Made by a program: the position numbers and the translations under genes. The notes under the pieces are model-generated. The model did no database searches and had not been told where the DNA came from. It was given only the letters and a program-made list of their open reading frames with translations. A stretch of DNA of 64,000 bases from Bacteroidaceae bacterium (GTDB lineage: Bacteria; Bacteroidota; Bacteroidia; Bacteroidales; Bacteroidaceae), in contig JAFYNL010000012.1 of NCBI GenBank assembly GCA_017548075.1, positions 57,125-121,124 on the forward strand. The letters run 5' to 3'. Position 1 is the stretch's first letter. Each line of letters opens with the position of its first letter. Of the stretch, positions 45,336 through 53,517 are shown in pieces.

Positions 45336-45787
45336 TGCATCGAAATCTTTGGCTCGCTTTGAGTCTGTCTCTCGCTGCCTGCAACTATAACGAAACCTTG
45401 TTGCATAGCTACAAATCGTTGCCTTCAGAAGGTTGGTATCGTCGTGACACCATTTGTTTCGACCTCCCAAAAGCCGAAGAAAACATCAATGGTACACTTA
45501 TCATAGGACTTCGCACAACCTCGCATATCGGCATAAAAGATGTTGTGCTTGCAGTTGAACAATGTAACGAAACAGGAATAATTTCCCGTTGTGACACTAT
45601 TCATTATCCTTTAACTGATGCTGAAGGCAAAGGCTTAGGCGAAGGCGTTAACATTCTTCAGTATGAAACAAAGCCATTATCTTTCCACTTGCAGAAGAAT
45701 AAGCAAGGTTGTGTTCGCATACATCACCTTATGACACAAGAAACACTTACAGGCATTACGGAAATCGGCATCAAGGTAAAGAAGTGA
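45332..45787 (+). CDS. gldH: GldH-family gliding motility lipoprotein
   Basis: The 151-residue lipoprotein has a short signal peptide and lipobox LAAC (Cys17), then a GldH-like beta domain (GWYRRDTICFDLP, RTTSHIGIKDVVL). In Flavobacterium GldH is needed for gliding; many non-gliding Bacteroidales keep it, so it probably has a more general envelope role here. It overlaps the ricT-like gene by four bases and is followed by a strong terminator. Confidence 0.88.
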   Translation: MMHRNLWLALSLSLAACNYNETLLHSYKSLPSEGWYRRDTICFDLPKAEENINGTLIIGLRTTSHIGIKDVVLAVEQCNETGIISRCDTIHYPLTDAEGKGLGEGVNILQYETKPLSFHLQKNKQGCVRIHHLMTQETLTGITEIGIKVKK

Positions 45788-45790
45788 TAA

Positions 45791-45842
45791 AGAAAGCCCC
45801 GAAGCCTTGCTTAATTGCAAAACTCCAGGGCTTTCTTCTTTT
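45791..45842 (+). terminator. Intrinsic terminator after gldH
   Basis: AGAAAGCCC (45791-45799) pairs with GGGCTTTCT (45828-45836), followed by TCTTTTTA. Confidence 0.85.
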
Positions 45843-45866
45843 TATATTATCTGAGGAAAGAGATAA

Positions 45867-46016
45867 TTATTCACCCCAAATATCCCAAGCGTTGTCTTCT
45901 TTTGTAAGAGCTTGGCTTCCGTCAACAGTTTTATCGCCACTAATAATCAGGCTCTCTGCCAGCATGCTAACAACTTGAGCCTCTTCAACCTTCATTGTTG
46001 GTGCTATGTATTTCAT
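45867..46016 (-). CDS. Small hypothetical protein, 49 residues
   Basis: A short frame from ATG 46016 to TAA 45867 encodes MKYIAPTMKVEEAQVV... ending DNAWDIWGE. The MKYI.P.M.V start resembles small Bacteroidales proteins of unknown function with the same opening. It lies 90 bp downstream of the large surface-protein gene on the same strand and is convergent with gldH, so it may be the last gene of that transcript. No signal peptide or membrane segment. Composition is that of a soluble acidic peptide. Confidence 0.6.
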   Translation of the reverse strand: MKYIAPTMKVEEAQVVSMLAESLIISGDKTVDGSQALTKEDNAWDIWGE

Positions 46017-46060
46017 TGCTATAATTATTAAGTATTTCTAATTAAGTTATGAACACTTAT

Positions 46061-46095
46061 CCTATTCCCCTCCCCTAAAAGGGGAAGGGATTAGG
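46061..46095 (-). terminator. GC-rich hairpin after the large surface-protein gene
   Basis: CCTATTCCCCTCCCC pairs with GGGGAAGGGATTAGG around a TAAAA loop, with a few mismatches. It starts 12 bp after the stop codon. The T-tract is missing, so it could be a 3'-end block between this gene and the small downstream gene. Confidence 0.45.
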
Positions 46096-46106
46096 AAAGA
46101 TGATTA

Positions 46107-49100
46107 TTACTTCAACACCTTCTTACCGTTAATGATGTTGATGCCCTTCTGCATCTTGTTCAGGCGCTGGCCAGCAAGATTATAGATAGCACCATTCTCG
46201 TTAACTGTCTCAATGTTGTTGATGCCAGTTGCATCGTCTTCATTGAAGAAGAATGCCTTCACACCAGAAGCAGCAACTTCGAGGTAAGCCTTACCTGCCT
46301 TGATGGTACCTGCACTTGCCTTGTAGAAGCCAGCAGGTTCGCCTTCAGGCTTAGCCAAAATGTACTTGCCTTCAGCAGCGACGTCTTCAGCAGCGCCCTT
46401 CAGCACGTTTCCTTCTACCTTTGTGCCACCTGTAGCAGGAGCAAAGCTGTATATGCCAGCAGCGCCCTTCAGTACAACAGGTTCACCTGCAGCGATTGCG
46501 CCTTCAACAGCATTCAACTTCAGCCATGTTTCTTCGAACTCAGCAGTGTATGCACTAACGCCTTCGGGAGCAGTGAGAGCTGTCTCAACATTATATAATG
46601 TAGCATAACCTGCTTCGGTAATCTCAACTACGACAGGCTTTGTAGCATCAGGTACAGGATAAGCGTCTGTGCCAATAACTTGACCCCATGCAGAGCCGAG
46701 CTTAGCACAAACGTAACCACTTGCCAGCTGCTCGTCGGTAACCTCAACAGCACCTGTCAATGTTACAGTGCTTGCAGAGCCATTCACATTTGCGCCCTGA
46801 TAGTAGCTGTTGGTGATAGAAGAACGAGTGCTCTTGACTGCGCCAAAGAACTGAGCCGCTACTGTAGACTGAACGGTACCGATAGACAAGACATTCTTAA
46901 TCGTTACATTTGCGCCATTGCTGTAACCTATCATACCGCCAAAGGTGCAGTTTCCAGGAGTTTCAGCGGTGTTCTTATCCACGCCATCGAACAGACAATT
47001 GCTAATGGTGAGATAACAAGCAGCATTGTTGTTTGCATAACCTACAATACCGCCATAATTACCATCCTTACCACTATCTTCAGCAGCAAGTGTGCCAGAA
47101 TATGTACAACGGTCAACGGTTACGGAACCATTTAAAGACCCGCCTAAGATACCACCTAATTGAGCTCCTGGTCTAGCCGCATTGATGTTTACCTTACTTA
47201 CAATATTACTAATCAGCACATTTTCATCCTTTGCAACAACAACAATTGGAGCAGCTGGTCTAGGCGAGTATGATGCAGGAACAGTATAGGTACCCTCTGC
47301 CGTGAAGTTCTTTATAACAGCTCCGGCTGAAATCACACCAAACAATCCATTATAGTCGGTGCCACTGGCAGACTTTGCGGTAAATGTAATACCTCTGATG
47401 GTATATCCTTGACCATCAAATGTACCCTTGAAGGGAACACTATTATTACCAATAGATGTCCAAGCATCACCGGTGATAACCTCAGAAAGGTCAATGTCTG
47501 CAGTAACGACTGCGTCAGCTTCGTTTTCGCCAGCGTTTACTAATGCAGCAAAGCTTGCCAGGTTGTATGCATTGGCAATCTGATATACACCATCAATTTC
47601 AGTCAACTGGGCAGAAGCTACCAAAGCAGGAGCCTCAGTGGTGATGTAGTTAAGGGCATCATTAAATTTGGGGAGCAACTCGTTTGCGGTTGCACCAGCC
47701 ACTGCGCCAAACTTCTCTGCTGCAGTGTTTTGTATCTGAGCCATTAAGGCTTCAGGAACATCCACACTTGCGTACTCAGCTAACATAGCAGTAGCGACTT
47801 TCGTCAGAGAGTCAACATATTCCTGACGAATTGCTGTGTATTCCTCATCGCTGAGCATCTTGAACTCTGCCATCTGCATAAGAGTTCCGGCACCACCGCC
47901 ATATGCTGCCTCAACTTCAATCTTGAAGTACTTATAGCCAGACCAAGTCTCACTGAAATTGAAGTAAGCAGGAGCAAAATTAGCAGCAGGCAGTTGATCC
48001 TGACCGATATCTGTCTTCTCGTCAATCAATGTCCATGAAGCATAGTCGCGAGTAGCACCAGAATCTGTTGTCTTGCCACCGGCACCATAAATCTTCCAAC
48101 TCTTCCAGTTACGGCCCGGGCTGTTCTTGGTGTCATTACCTGTTACCAGCATATACTGACCAACGCCATCGTTTGCATATTTCTTGAAGATAACATATGA
48201 ACCTGCGGGTTCTGTGCTGGTTGCTGAGGGGATAGTACCGCACCACTTGGTATTCACGTTGCCATCAACCAACTTTGCAAAGCCTTCATTAGAAGTAGCT
48301 GTACCTGTGTTACCACTAAGTACACGGAAACCACCAGCCACGAATGCAGCAGACTCTGTGAGTTTCTCCCTCAAGGCAACTAGCTCGTTATATATTTGGG
48401 TTAAGACAACTGCGTCGTCGACAATCTGTAGTAGTGCATACTTCGTTGCGAAGGTTGACTTGTCAGCGTCCAAACTGCTCTCAACTACCAAATCATTCAA
48501 GCCAGCATTAAATTCAGCAAACTCGTCTACCAATGGCTTACGCATTTCCTCAAACTCTTCCTGAGTGCAGAGGTACATTTCAGACATTTGCTGCTGAGTG
48601 CCACCAGAAGCATAAACCACAACTTTATAATATGTGTAAGTCTTAGTAACACCCTTATTGAAGTTAAACATTGCAGGATAGAAGTTCTTCATCGGCAAGT
48701 ACTCTTCTGTCACGTTTTCTCTGTTGTCCAGCTCTTCCCAGCCTTCTGCGCTGAAAGTAGCGTCAGCTTCTGAAGCGAAGTTACCACCAAAGACCTTCCA
48801 TGTCTTCCAGTTACGACCTGTGTTATTTGCCGTATCATTACCAGTCACTAGTTTGTAGAAGTAAGGCTGCATAGCCTGTCCACGGAAGATGACATACTGT
48901 GGGTCTGAACCTTGGAAGTTACCACCCCACTTGGTGCTTTCCTTCTTGTCCACCAAGTTGGAGCCAGGGCCGTCGCCCCATGCACCAGCTGCCCAGTCGA
49001 GAGCAACGAACAAGCCGTTCTTGATGCCGTCAATCTTTTGGCGCAGAGTAGCCAAAGTCGTTAAAGCAGCTTCTACGGCAGCATCATCTGCTGCTGCTTC

Positions 49101-49718
49101 GAGAGCTTCCAGTCCTGCATTGTATGCGCTGACGAGGTCTGCATCCACACCCGTCAAGTTATAGTTCTTCAATTCGTTAGTTACAGACGGATCAACAGTA
49201 CAATTGTTGAGAATGAACTCACACATCTGCATGTAAGAAGCGCCTTGCAGCTCTGTGATTTCAATCTTGAAGTAAACATAGCCTTTCGTGATGGCCTCAG
49301 AGAAATTGAAATCGAACGGAGTACTATTCACGTCTGGAACGATTTCCTGTGTGATGTTACTCTTCTCGTCGAGCAGCACCCAATCATTTGAAGTGCGTGA
49401 TACGGCTGCATCATAAGCAAAGTTAGCTCCATAAATCTTCCATGCCTTCCAGCCACGGCCATTCCAAGAAGCATTGTCATTACCAGTTACAATCGTGTAA
49501 GATCCGGGAATGATAGGCAGGCAAGCGGCATTCTTCAGGATGACAAAGCATCCGGAGCCGAAGCCACCTTCCCATTTGGTGCTGTTATTGCCATCCACTA
49601 GTTTAGCAATACTACCTGTGTTATTGCCATCCACTACTTGTAGCGTAACAGCATTAACACTCTGAACACCCAGCAGCATAAGTGCTGCAGCGAACAATGT
49701 TAATAGTTTCTGTTTCAT
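46107..49718 (-). CDS. Large secreted protein with three discoidin-like domains and GLUG-type repeats
   Basis: The 1203-residue protein has a signal peptide ending near VNA. Three similar domains of about 150 residues (around 25-175, 235-395 and 455-625) share DGN..TKW.G, YVIF, LVTGND..N..GRNWK.WKIYG, FNFS and MQM.EF motifs, the pattern of F5/8-type carbohydrate-binding domains. Helical linkers and a GLUG-type region (about 720-960) follow, then a beta domain and a sorting-like C-terminus (YNLAGQRLNKMQ...NGKKVLK). No enzyme motif is visible. A surface-bound glycan-binding role is inferred. Confidence 0.85.
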   Translation of the reverse strand: MKQKLLTLFAAALMLLGVQSVNAVTLQVVDGNNTGSIAKLVDGNNSTKWEGGFGSGCFVILKNAACLPIIPGSYTIVTGNDNASWNGRGWKAWKIYGANFAYDAAVSRTSNDWVLLDEKSNITQEIVPDVNSTPFDFNFSEAITKGYVYFKIEITELQGASYMQMCEFILNNCTVDPSVTNELKNYNLTGVDADLVSAYNAGLEALEAAADDAAVEAALTTLATLRQKIDGIKNGLFVALDWAAGAWGDGPGSNLVDKKESTKWGGNFQGSDPQYVIFRGQAMQPYFYKLVTGNDTANNTGRNWKTWKVFGGNFASEADATFSAEGWEELDNRENVTEEYLPMKNFYPAMFNFNKGVTKTYTYYKVVVYASGGTQQQMSEMYLCTQEEFEEMRKPLVDEFAEFNAGLNDLVVESSLDADKSTFATKYALLQIVDDAVVLTQIYNELVALREKLTESAAFVAGGFRVLSGNTGTATSNEGFAKLVDGNVNTKWCGTIPSATSTEPAGSYVIFKKYANDGVGQYMLVTGNDTKNSPGRNWKSWKIYGAGGKTTDSGATRDYASWTLIDEKTDIGQDQLPAANFAPAYFNFSETWSGYKYFKIEVEAAYGGGAGTLMQMAEFKMLSDEEYTAIRQEYVDSLTKVATAMLAEYASVDVPEALMAQIQNTAAEKFGAVAGATANELLPKFNDALNYITTEAPALVASAQLTEIDGVYQIANAYNLASFAALVNAGENEADAVVTADIDLSEVITGDAWTSIGNNSVPFKGTFDGQGYTIRGITFTAKSASGTDYNGLFGVISAGAVIKNFTAEGTYTVPASYSPRPAAPIVVVAKDENVLISNIVSKVNINAARPGAQLGGILGGSLNGSVTVDRCTYSGTLAAEDSGKDGNYGGIVGYANNNAACYLTISNCLFDGVDKNTAETPGNCTFGGMIGYSNGANVTIKNVLSIGTVQSTVAAQFFGAVKSTRSSITNSYYQGANVNGSASTVTLTGAVEVTDEQLASGYVCAKLGSAWGQVIGTDAYPVPDATKPVVVEITEAGYATLYNVETALTAPEGVSAYTAEFEETWLKLNAVEGAIAAGEPVVLKGAAGIYSFAPATGGTKVEGNVLKGAAEDVAAEGKYILAKPEGEPAGFYKASAGTIKAGKAYLEVAASGVKAFFFNEDDATGINNIETVNENGAIYNLAGQRLNKMQKGINIINGKKVLK

Positions 49719-49832
49719 CTCGTTTTGTTTTAGGTTTGATTAAAAAGTTAATTGTGAATATATATTATGTTGATTATAGTTTTCGATTCAACTTTCTGCA
49801 TCTTTTGTTGAGGAAACGCATTATCCCGCTTA

Positions 49833-49840
49833 CAAAATTA
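49833..49840 (-). promoter_or_regulatory. Promoter -7 element for the large surface-protein gene
   Basis: TAATTTTG on the minus strand; it would give a leader of about 105 nt. The remaining sequence from 49719 to 49924 holds nothing else I can name. Confidence 0.4.
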
Positions 49841-49924
49841 TAAATAATTTTACTTAATTGCTCTCTTGGGTATGTTAAATGTTGTTAATACGCAAAAACG
49901 AGACGATGAATGACACTTTATAAA

Positions 49925-49958
49925 CAACAAAAAAACAAGTCCCAAGTAGAGGACTTGT
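49925..49958 (-). terminator. Intrinsic terminator downstream of array H
   Basis: On the minus strand ACAAGTCC pairs perfectly with GGACTTGT (49951-49958 with 49935-49942) and is followed by TTTTTTG. It belongs to the gene ending at 50116, which means array H lies inside that transcript. Confidence 0.85.
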
Positions 49959-49973
49959 CTTATATAACGAGAT

Positions 49974-50105
49974 ACGTTGGAAAACTAAGCGTGTTAAGTT
50001 GGGCATCATAACACGTTACGATTGCAAACGTAACACGTTAAGTTTGCGATTTAACCACGTTAAGTTTGCCAATTAGGCTAGCCTAGTTGGCGAACTAGGC
50101 TAGCT
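49974..50105. repeat. 22-bp-unit intergenic array H (six exact units)
   Basis: Units start at 49974, 49996, 50018, 50040, 50062 and 50084. The first four end in GCGTGTT, AACACGTT, AACACGTT and CCACGTT; the last two carry the palindromic block CTAGGCTAGC. The array begins 11 bp after the stop of the glutaminase-like gene and precedes its terminator. Confidence 0.9.
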
Positions 50106-50115
50106 GTGTTTTTTC

Positions 50116-53100
50116 TTACTTAATGACTCTCTTCTTCCCGCCCTTGATGTAGATGCCTCGTTGAGTTGGAGTCGAGACTTTCTGACCATTGAGATTGTAC
50201 CATCCATCGAGGCTTTTCAAGGTCTTATTGCCTTCGTTCAGAGGTTCTTCTTGAGCTTGAATGGGTGCGATAGAGGTGCCTATGTCGCCATTCAACATCT
50301 TATCCATATAGACCTTCATCCAGTGTCCGCCTACAACACTTCGAGCCCTAAAGCCAGTCATACTGCCATTGCCGTCAGTAAAGTACCAATCGGAAAGGGG
50401 CACTCTGGAAGGTGTCTCGTTGACATACTTCCAGACAAGATCGGAGATACGAAGGAAGTAAGTGTTCGAGCGAGCAATTGCTGCCGTCCACATCTCCCAG
50501 TCGCTCTTGGTATAAGAAGAGCGGCTATCGAGCGGAAGACCATAGGCATTGAGTTTGGTTAGGTAGAAGTTATACTCCTGATTCTTGAGCTGATCGGAGA
50601 AGAGACCGAGTTGCCAAGCCTTATCCCACACCATATTGTACTTCTGACTCCATGTTCCGCTTCTATCATAAGCCAGTTTGTAGTGCGTACCATCTTTGGC
50701 GAGAGAAATCCAATTGGTTGCCATCTCCTGTGCTTTAGACATATAATATGTATAGTTTTCTGCTTCTCCTCTTTGCCAACAAAGCAGAGCATAACCCGCA
50801 ACACCCATGATGGCTTTGACTGCGAGATTAGCATTGTGAGCAAGATGGCCTGCGAAGTCATCCGTACAAAGCTGGTTCTCAGGATCTTGGCCATTCTCCA
50901 CAAGATAGTTCGTCCACTTTGTAAGCGTAGTCCAATACTTGTCTGCCCAATCGGTATTGCCGTCTATATTGGAGATTGCAGCAGCCAAAATGACAATATT
51001 TGCGCTTTCCTCGATAGGCATATTGCCGCCAAATTCACCATTTGAACCAGGGAAACGTTGGGCATAAACCTGATTGTTGGCATGAGGATAGGTGCCTAAG
51101 TCGTGAGCCGCAAAGTCGAAGCCCCATCTATCACTCTCACAATATTCGAGGATAGAAGTACACATACCCTTCATTAAATCTGTGTTGTAGAGCAAGAAGA
51201 GCGGGGCTGAAGGATAGGTGAGGTCAACCGTATTGACACATCCGTTTGAGTTATTTTCCTTCGAGAAGAAGAGAAGATTGCCCTTTCTGTCTTCGAAAAT
51301 CTTGTGTGCAGCTATGCAATGGCGATAAGATGCGCAGAGAAGTTCGGCATATTTGGCATTTCCAGCAGCCAGACCATCGTCATAGATAATCTGATCCTGC
51401 GCTTTGCATCGAGTCATGATGTCATCATAGTTCTCCTGAAACTCTGCAAAAGCCTGCTGAATGGTCTTGCCGTTTCGAGCCCAATAGCCTTTGTAGTTGA
51501 CGTCCATATAACGCATATCATAGACTTCATCGTAGCCAAACATCATATAACTGCTGGCCTGACTGACGGTTCCGAAGTCGTGCACATAAGAGAGCTGCGG
51601 CATTTCGGCTTCCTCAGTACTGTTGTAGGGAGTTGTGCTTGCTGGCAAAGTTCCCGTAGAAGCAAAGGTTGAAGCGGTAAGATCCTGATTTGCGACTGCA
51701 ACAGAGCCGTTTACATTAGGCAGATACAGATAGCCCCAATCGATGGTGATCAAGTCTCCAGCCTTTCCAAGAACCTTTTGGTCCTTGCTTCCACTCTTGA
51801 TATATTGGCGTCCATTCTGAGTGACAAGAGTGGTTACAGTTGCCTGACTGTTGTTATCAACCACAAGTTCTGGAGTCGTTCCATAGTAGAACTGAACATT
51901 ATGCTCCTCTCCATCGTTACTGCGAACCTGATAGGAAATGTAGTTGATGGGCGTTGACATCAACTCGACATCGTCCATAAGGAAGGGCGCAGTAAACACC
52001 AAATCGAGGTCTACACCTCCACAAGTGAAAGTATAATATGTGCTTGTCGGAAGGACGTCGCAAGCCGTCTGAGTGGCCATAACTTCTCCTGTTTCACTTG
52101 CATACAGGCCGATATCTGCGAGGGCTCCGCCAGTAGTGTTGTGAACATGATAGGCAATTACATTCTGTCCTTCGTGAAGAACGGCTTTATCGGCAGCCGT
52201 GAGCCTATAGACAACGTTTTGTACCCAAGTATTACCTACGTTAACCACTCGACGGCCATTAATATAAGCCTGACAGACATCGTCGTGAGAATAGATGAGA
52301 GCCAGTTCTTTCTGGAGGTCTTCCTCAGTCAAAGTAACGTATCTGCGAATGTAATAATCGCTATTTGTCGCAGTCCAAGAGGTATTGACATTGGGGTATT
52401 CTCCAGCCGAACCAAAGGCTCCTTGCTGAGTTTCCCAACTTGAATCGTCGAATTCTTCTTTTGTCCAACTTGTTCCGCTTGTAGAAGTTGTCTTTACCTT
52501 CGCTTCCCACGCACCTTCGTCGGCCATTGCAGCACCAGAGATAGCGTTATATCCTGGGTGGAAACCCAAGTCGTTCTTGAAGAGACCTATGTCTGCCTGG
52601 GCACCTCCAGTAGTGTTGTGGACGTGAAAAGCAATCACATTATCGCCTTCTACAAGAGATTGACGAGCCGATCCTGTCAGGTGAATTCTGACGTTTTGCT
52701 TCCATGTGACCTCAGTTGCAGCAATTTGTATGCCATTGATATACACTTCGCATTTGTCGTCGTGGGAATAGATGATCCACAAATCGCCTCGCAAATCGTC
52801 TGCGGAAAGCGTTACATGACGACGGATATAAAGGTCTGTATTGTCGCCTCCCCAAGACGTTTGAATGTAAGGATACTCGTTCTTTGTGCCCCAAGGACCT
52901 GTTTGGGTGCTCCATCCGTTATCGTTAAAGTCGAGATTCATCCAGGTGTCCGCCATTGCAGAAGTCAGACTTGTGCGCACTTTGGCACGATATCCGCCTT
53001 TGTTTCCCATAGGTGCGATGGAGAGAAGTCTGGTTGTTTTGGGCGAACCCATGAAGCGATAGACCTTCCCATCCACTCGAAGCAGACCATCCATAGCCTT

Positions 53101-53304
53101 TTGCTGGTTGTCCCAATGCTTGACTGTTCCGTCGGTCAGCTTGTCATAAGGCGACCAAAAGGAGAAGTAAGGGTCGTTTACCAGCAAGGGAACACTAGGC
53201 AGACGAAGTGTTATCTGCTTGTAAGGAACAAAGTAATCGGGCGTTTGAGCCTTGATGAAAGTGGCCGCAACGAAGGCTGCGAGCAGGAGAAATGACTTGC
53301 GCAT
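50116..53304 (-). CDS. Secreted glutaminase-like (DUF4964/DUF5127/DUF4965) protein with two inserted jelly-roll modules
   Basis: The 1062-residue protein starts at ATG 53304 (MRKSFLLLAAFVAATF), because a -7 box lies at 53344 inside the longer frame. The mature protein opens with LRLPSVPLLVNDPYFSFWS, typical of DUF4964, and later has DUF5127 and an (alpha/alpha)6 region (GFDFAAHDLGTYPHANNQ, PIEESANIVILAAA, KWTNYLV) of the GtaA glutaminase family. Between them sit two tandem copies, about 140 residues each, of a galactose-binding jelly roll (IYSHDDKCEVYINGIQI and IYSHDDVCQAYINGRRV). It ends in a sorting-like tail (GQKVSTPTQRGIYIKGGKK). Substrate is unknown; carbohydrate is as likely as glutamine. 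Confidence 0.83.
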   Translation of the reverse strand: MRKSFLLLAAFVAATFIKAQTPDYFVPYKQITLRLPSVPLLVNDPYFSFWSPYDKLTDGTVKHWDNQQKAMDGLLRVDGKVYRFMGSPKTTRLLSIAPMGNKGGYRAKVRTSLTSAMADTWMNLDFNDNGWSTQTGPWGTKNEYPYIQTSWGGDNTDLYIRRHVTLSADDLRGDLWIIYSHDDKCEVYINGIQIAATEVTWKQNVRIHLTGSARQSLVEGDNVIAFHVHNTTGGAQADIGLFKNDLGFHPGYNAISGAAMADEGAWEAKVKTTSTSGTSWTKEEFDDSSWETQQGAFGSAGEYPNVNTSWTATNSDYYIRRYVTLTEEDLQKELALIYSHDDVCQAYINGRRVVNVGNTWVQNVVYRLTAADKAVLHEGQNVIAYHVHNTTGGALADIGLYASETGEVMATQTACDVLPTSTYYTFTCGGVDLDLVFTAPFLMDDVELMSTPINYISYQVRSNDGEEHNVQFYYGTTPELVVDNNSQATVTTLVTQNGRQYIKSGSKDQKVLGKAGDLITIDWGYLYLPNVNGSVAVANQDLTASTFASTGTLPASTTPYNSTEEAEMPQLSYVHDFGTVSQASSYMMFGYDEVYDMRYMDVNYKGYWARNGKTIQQAFAEFQENYDDIMTRCKAQDQIIYDDGLAAGNAKYAELLCASYRHCIAAHKIFEDRKGNLLFFSKENNSNGCVNTVDLTYPSAPLFLLYNTDLMKGMCTSILEYCESDRWGFDFAAHDLGTYPHANNQVYAQRFPGSNGEFGGNMPIEESANIVILAAAISNIDGNTDWADKYWTTLTKWTNYLVENGQDPENQLCTDDFAGHLAHNANLAVKAIMGVAGYALLCWQRGEAENYTYYMSKAQEMATNWISLAKDGTHYKLAYDRSGTWSQKYNMVWDKAWQLGLFSDQLKNQEYNFYLTKLNAYGLPLDSRSSYTKSDWEMWTAAIARSNTYFLRISDLVWKYVNETPSRVPLSDWYFTDGNGSMTGFRARSVVGGHWMKVYMDKMLNGDIGTSIAPIQAQEEPLNEGNKTLKSLDGWYNLNGQKVSTPTQRGIYIKGGKKRVIK

Positions 53305-53343
53305 ATCTTCTTTTGAGGTTTGATTATTATTACTTAGTGCGTG

Positions 53344-53351
53344 CAAAGTTA
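53344..53351 (-). promoter_or_regulatory. Promoter -7 element for the glutaminase-like gene
   Basis: TAACTTTG on the minus strand, 40 bp upstream of ATG 53304; it decides that start over the longer frame. Confidence 0.65.
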
Positions 53352-53481
53352 GTATTTTTTTTGCAATCCACAAGGTTTTCAGCAGGAAAAAACACACATT
53401 ATTATATTATGTGAATTGGGAGTCGATATGCCTTTAAACATTTTTATGCTCGTTCAGACACATTTTTTCGCAAAAAAATTG

Positions 53482-53489
53482 TATCTTTG
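53482..53489 (+). promoter_or_regulatory. Promoter -7 element for the CobW-type GTPase
   Basis: TATCTTTG, 29 bp before ATG 53518. It lies inside a longer frame opening at 53416, so the later start is used. Confidence 0.65.
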
Positions 53490-53517
53490 TGGCAAGAAAT
53501 CAAAACTAATTCGACTT

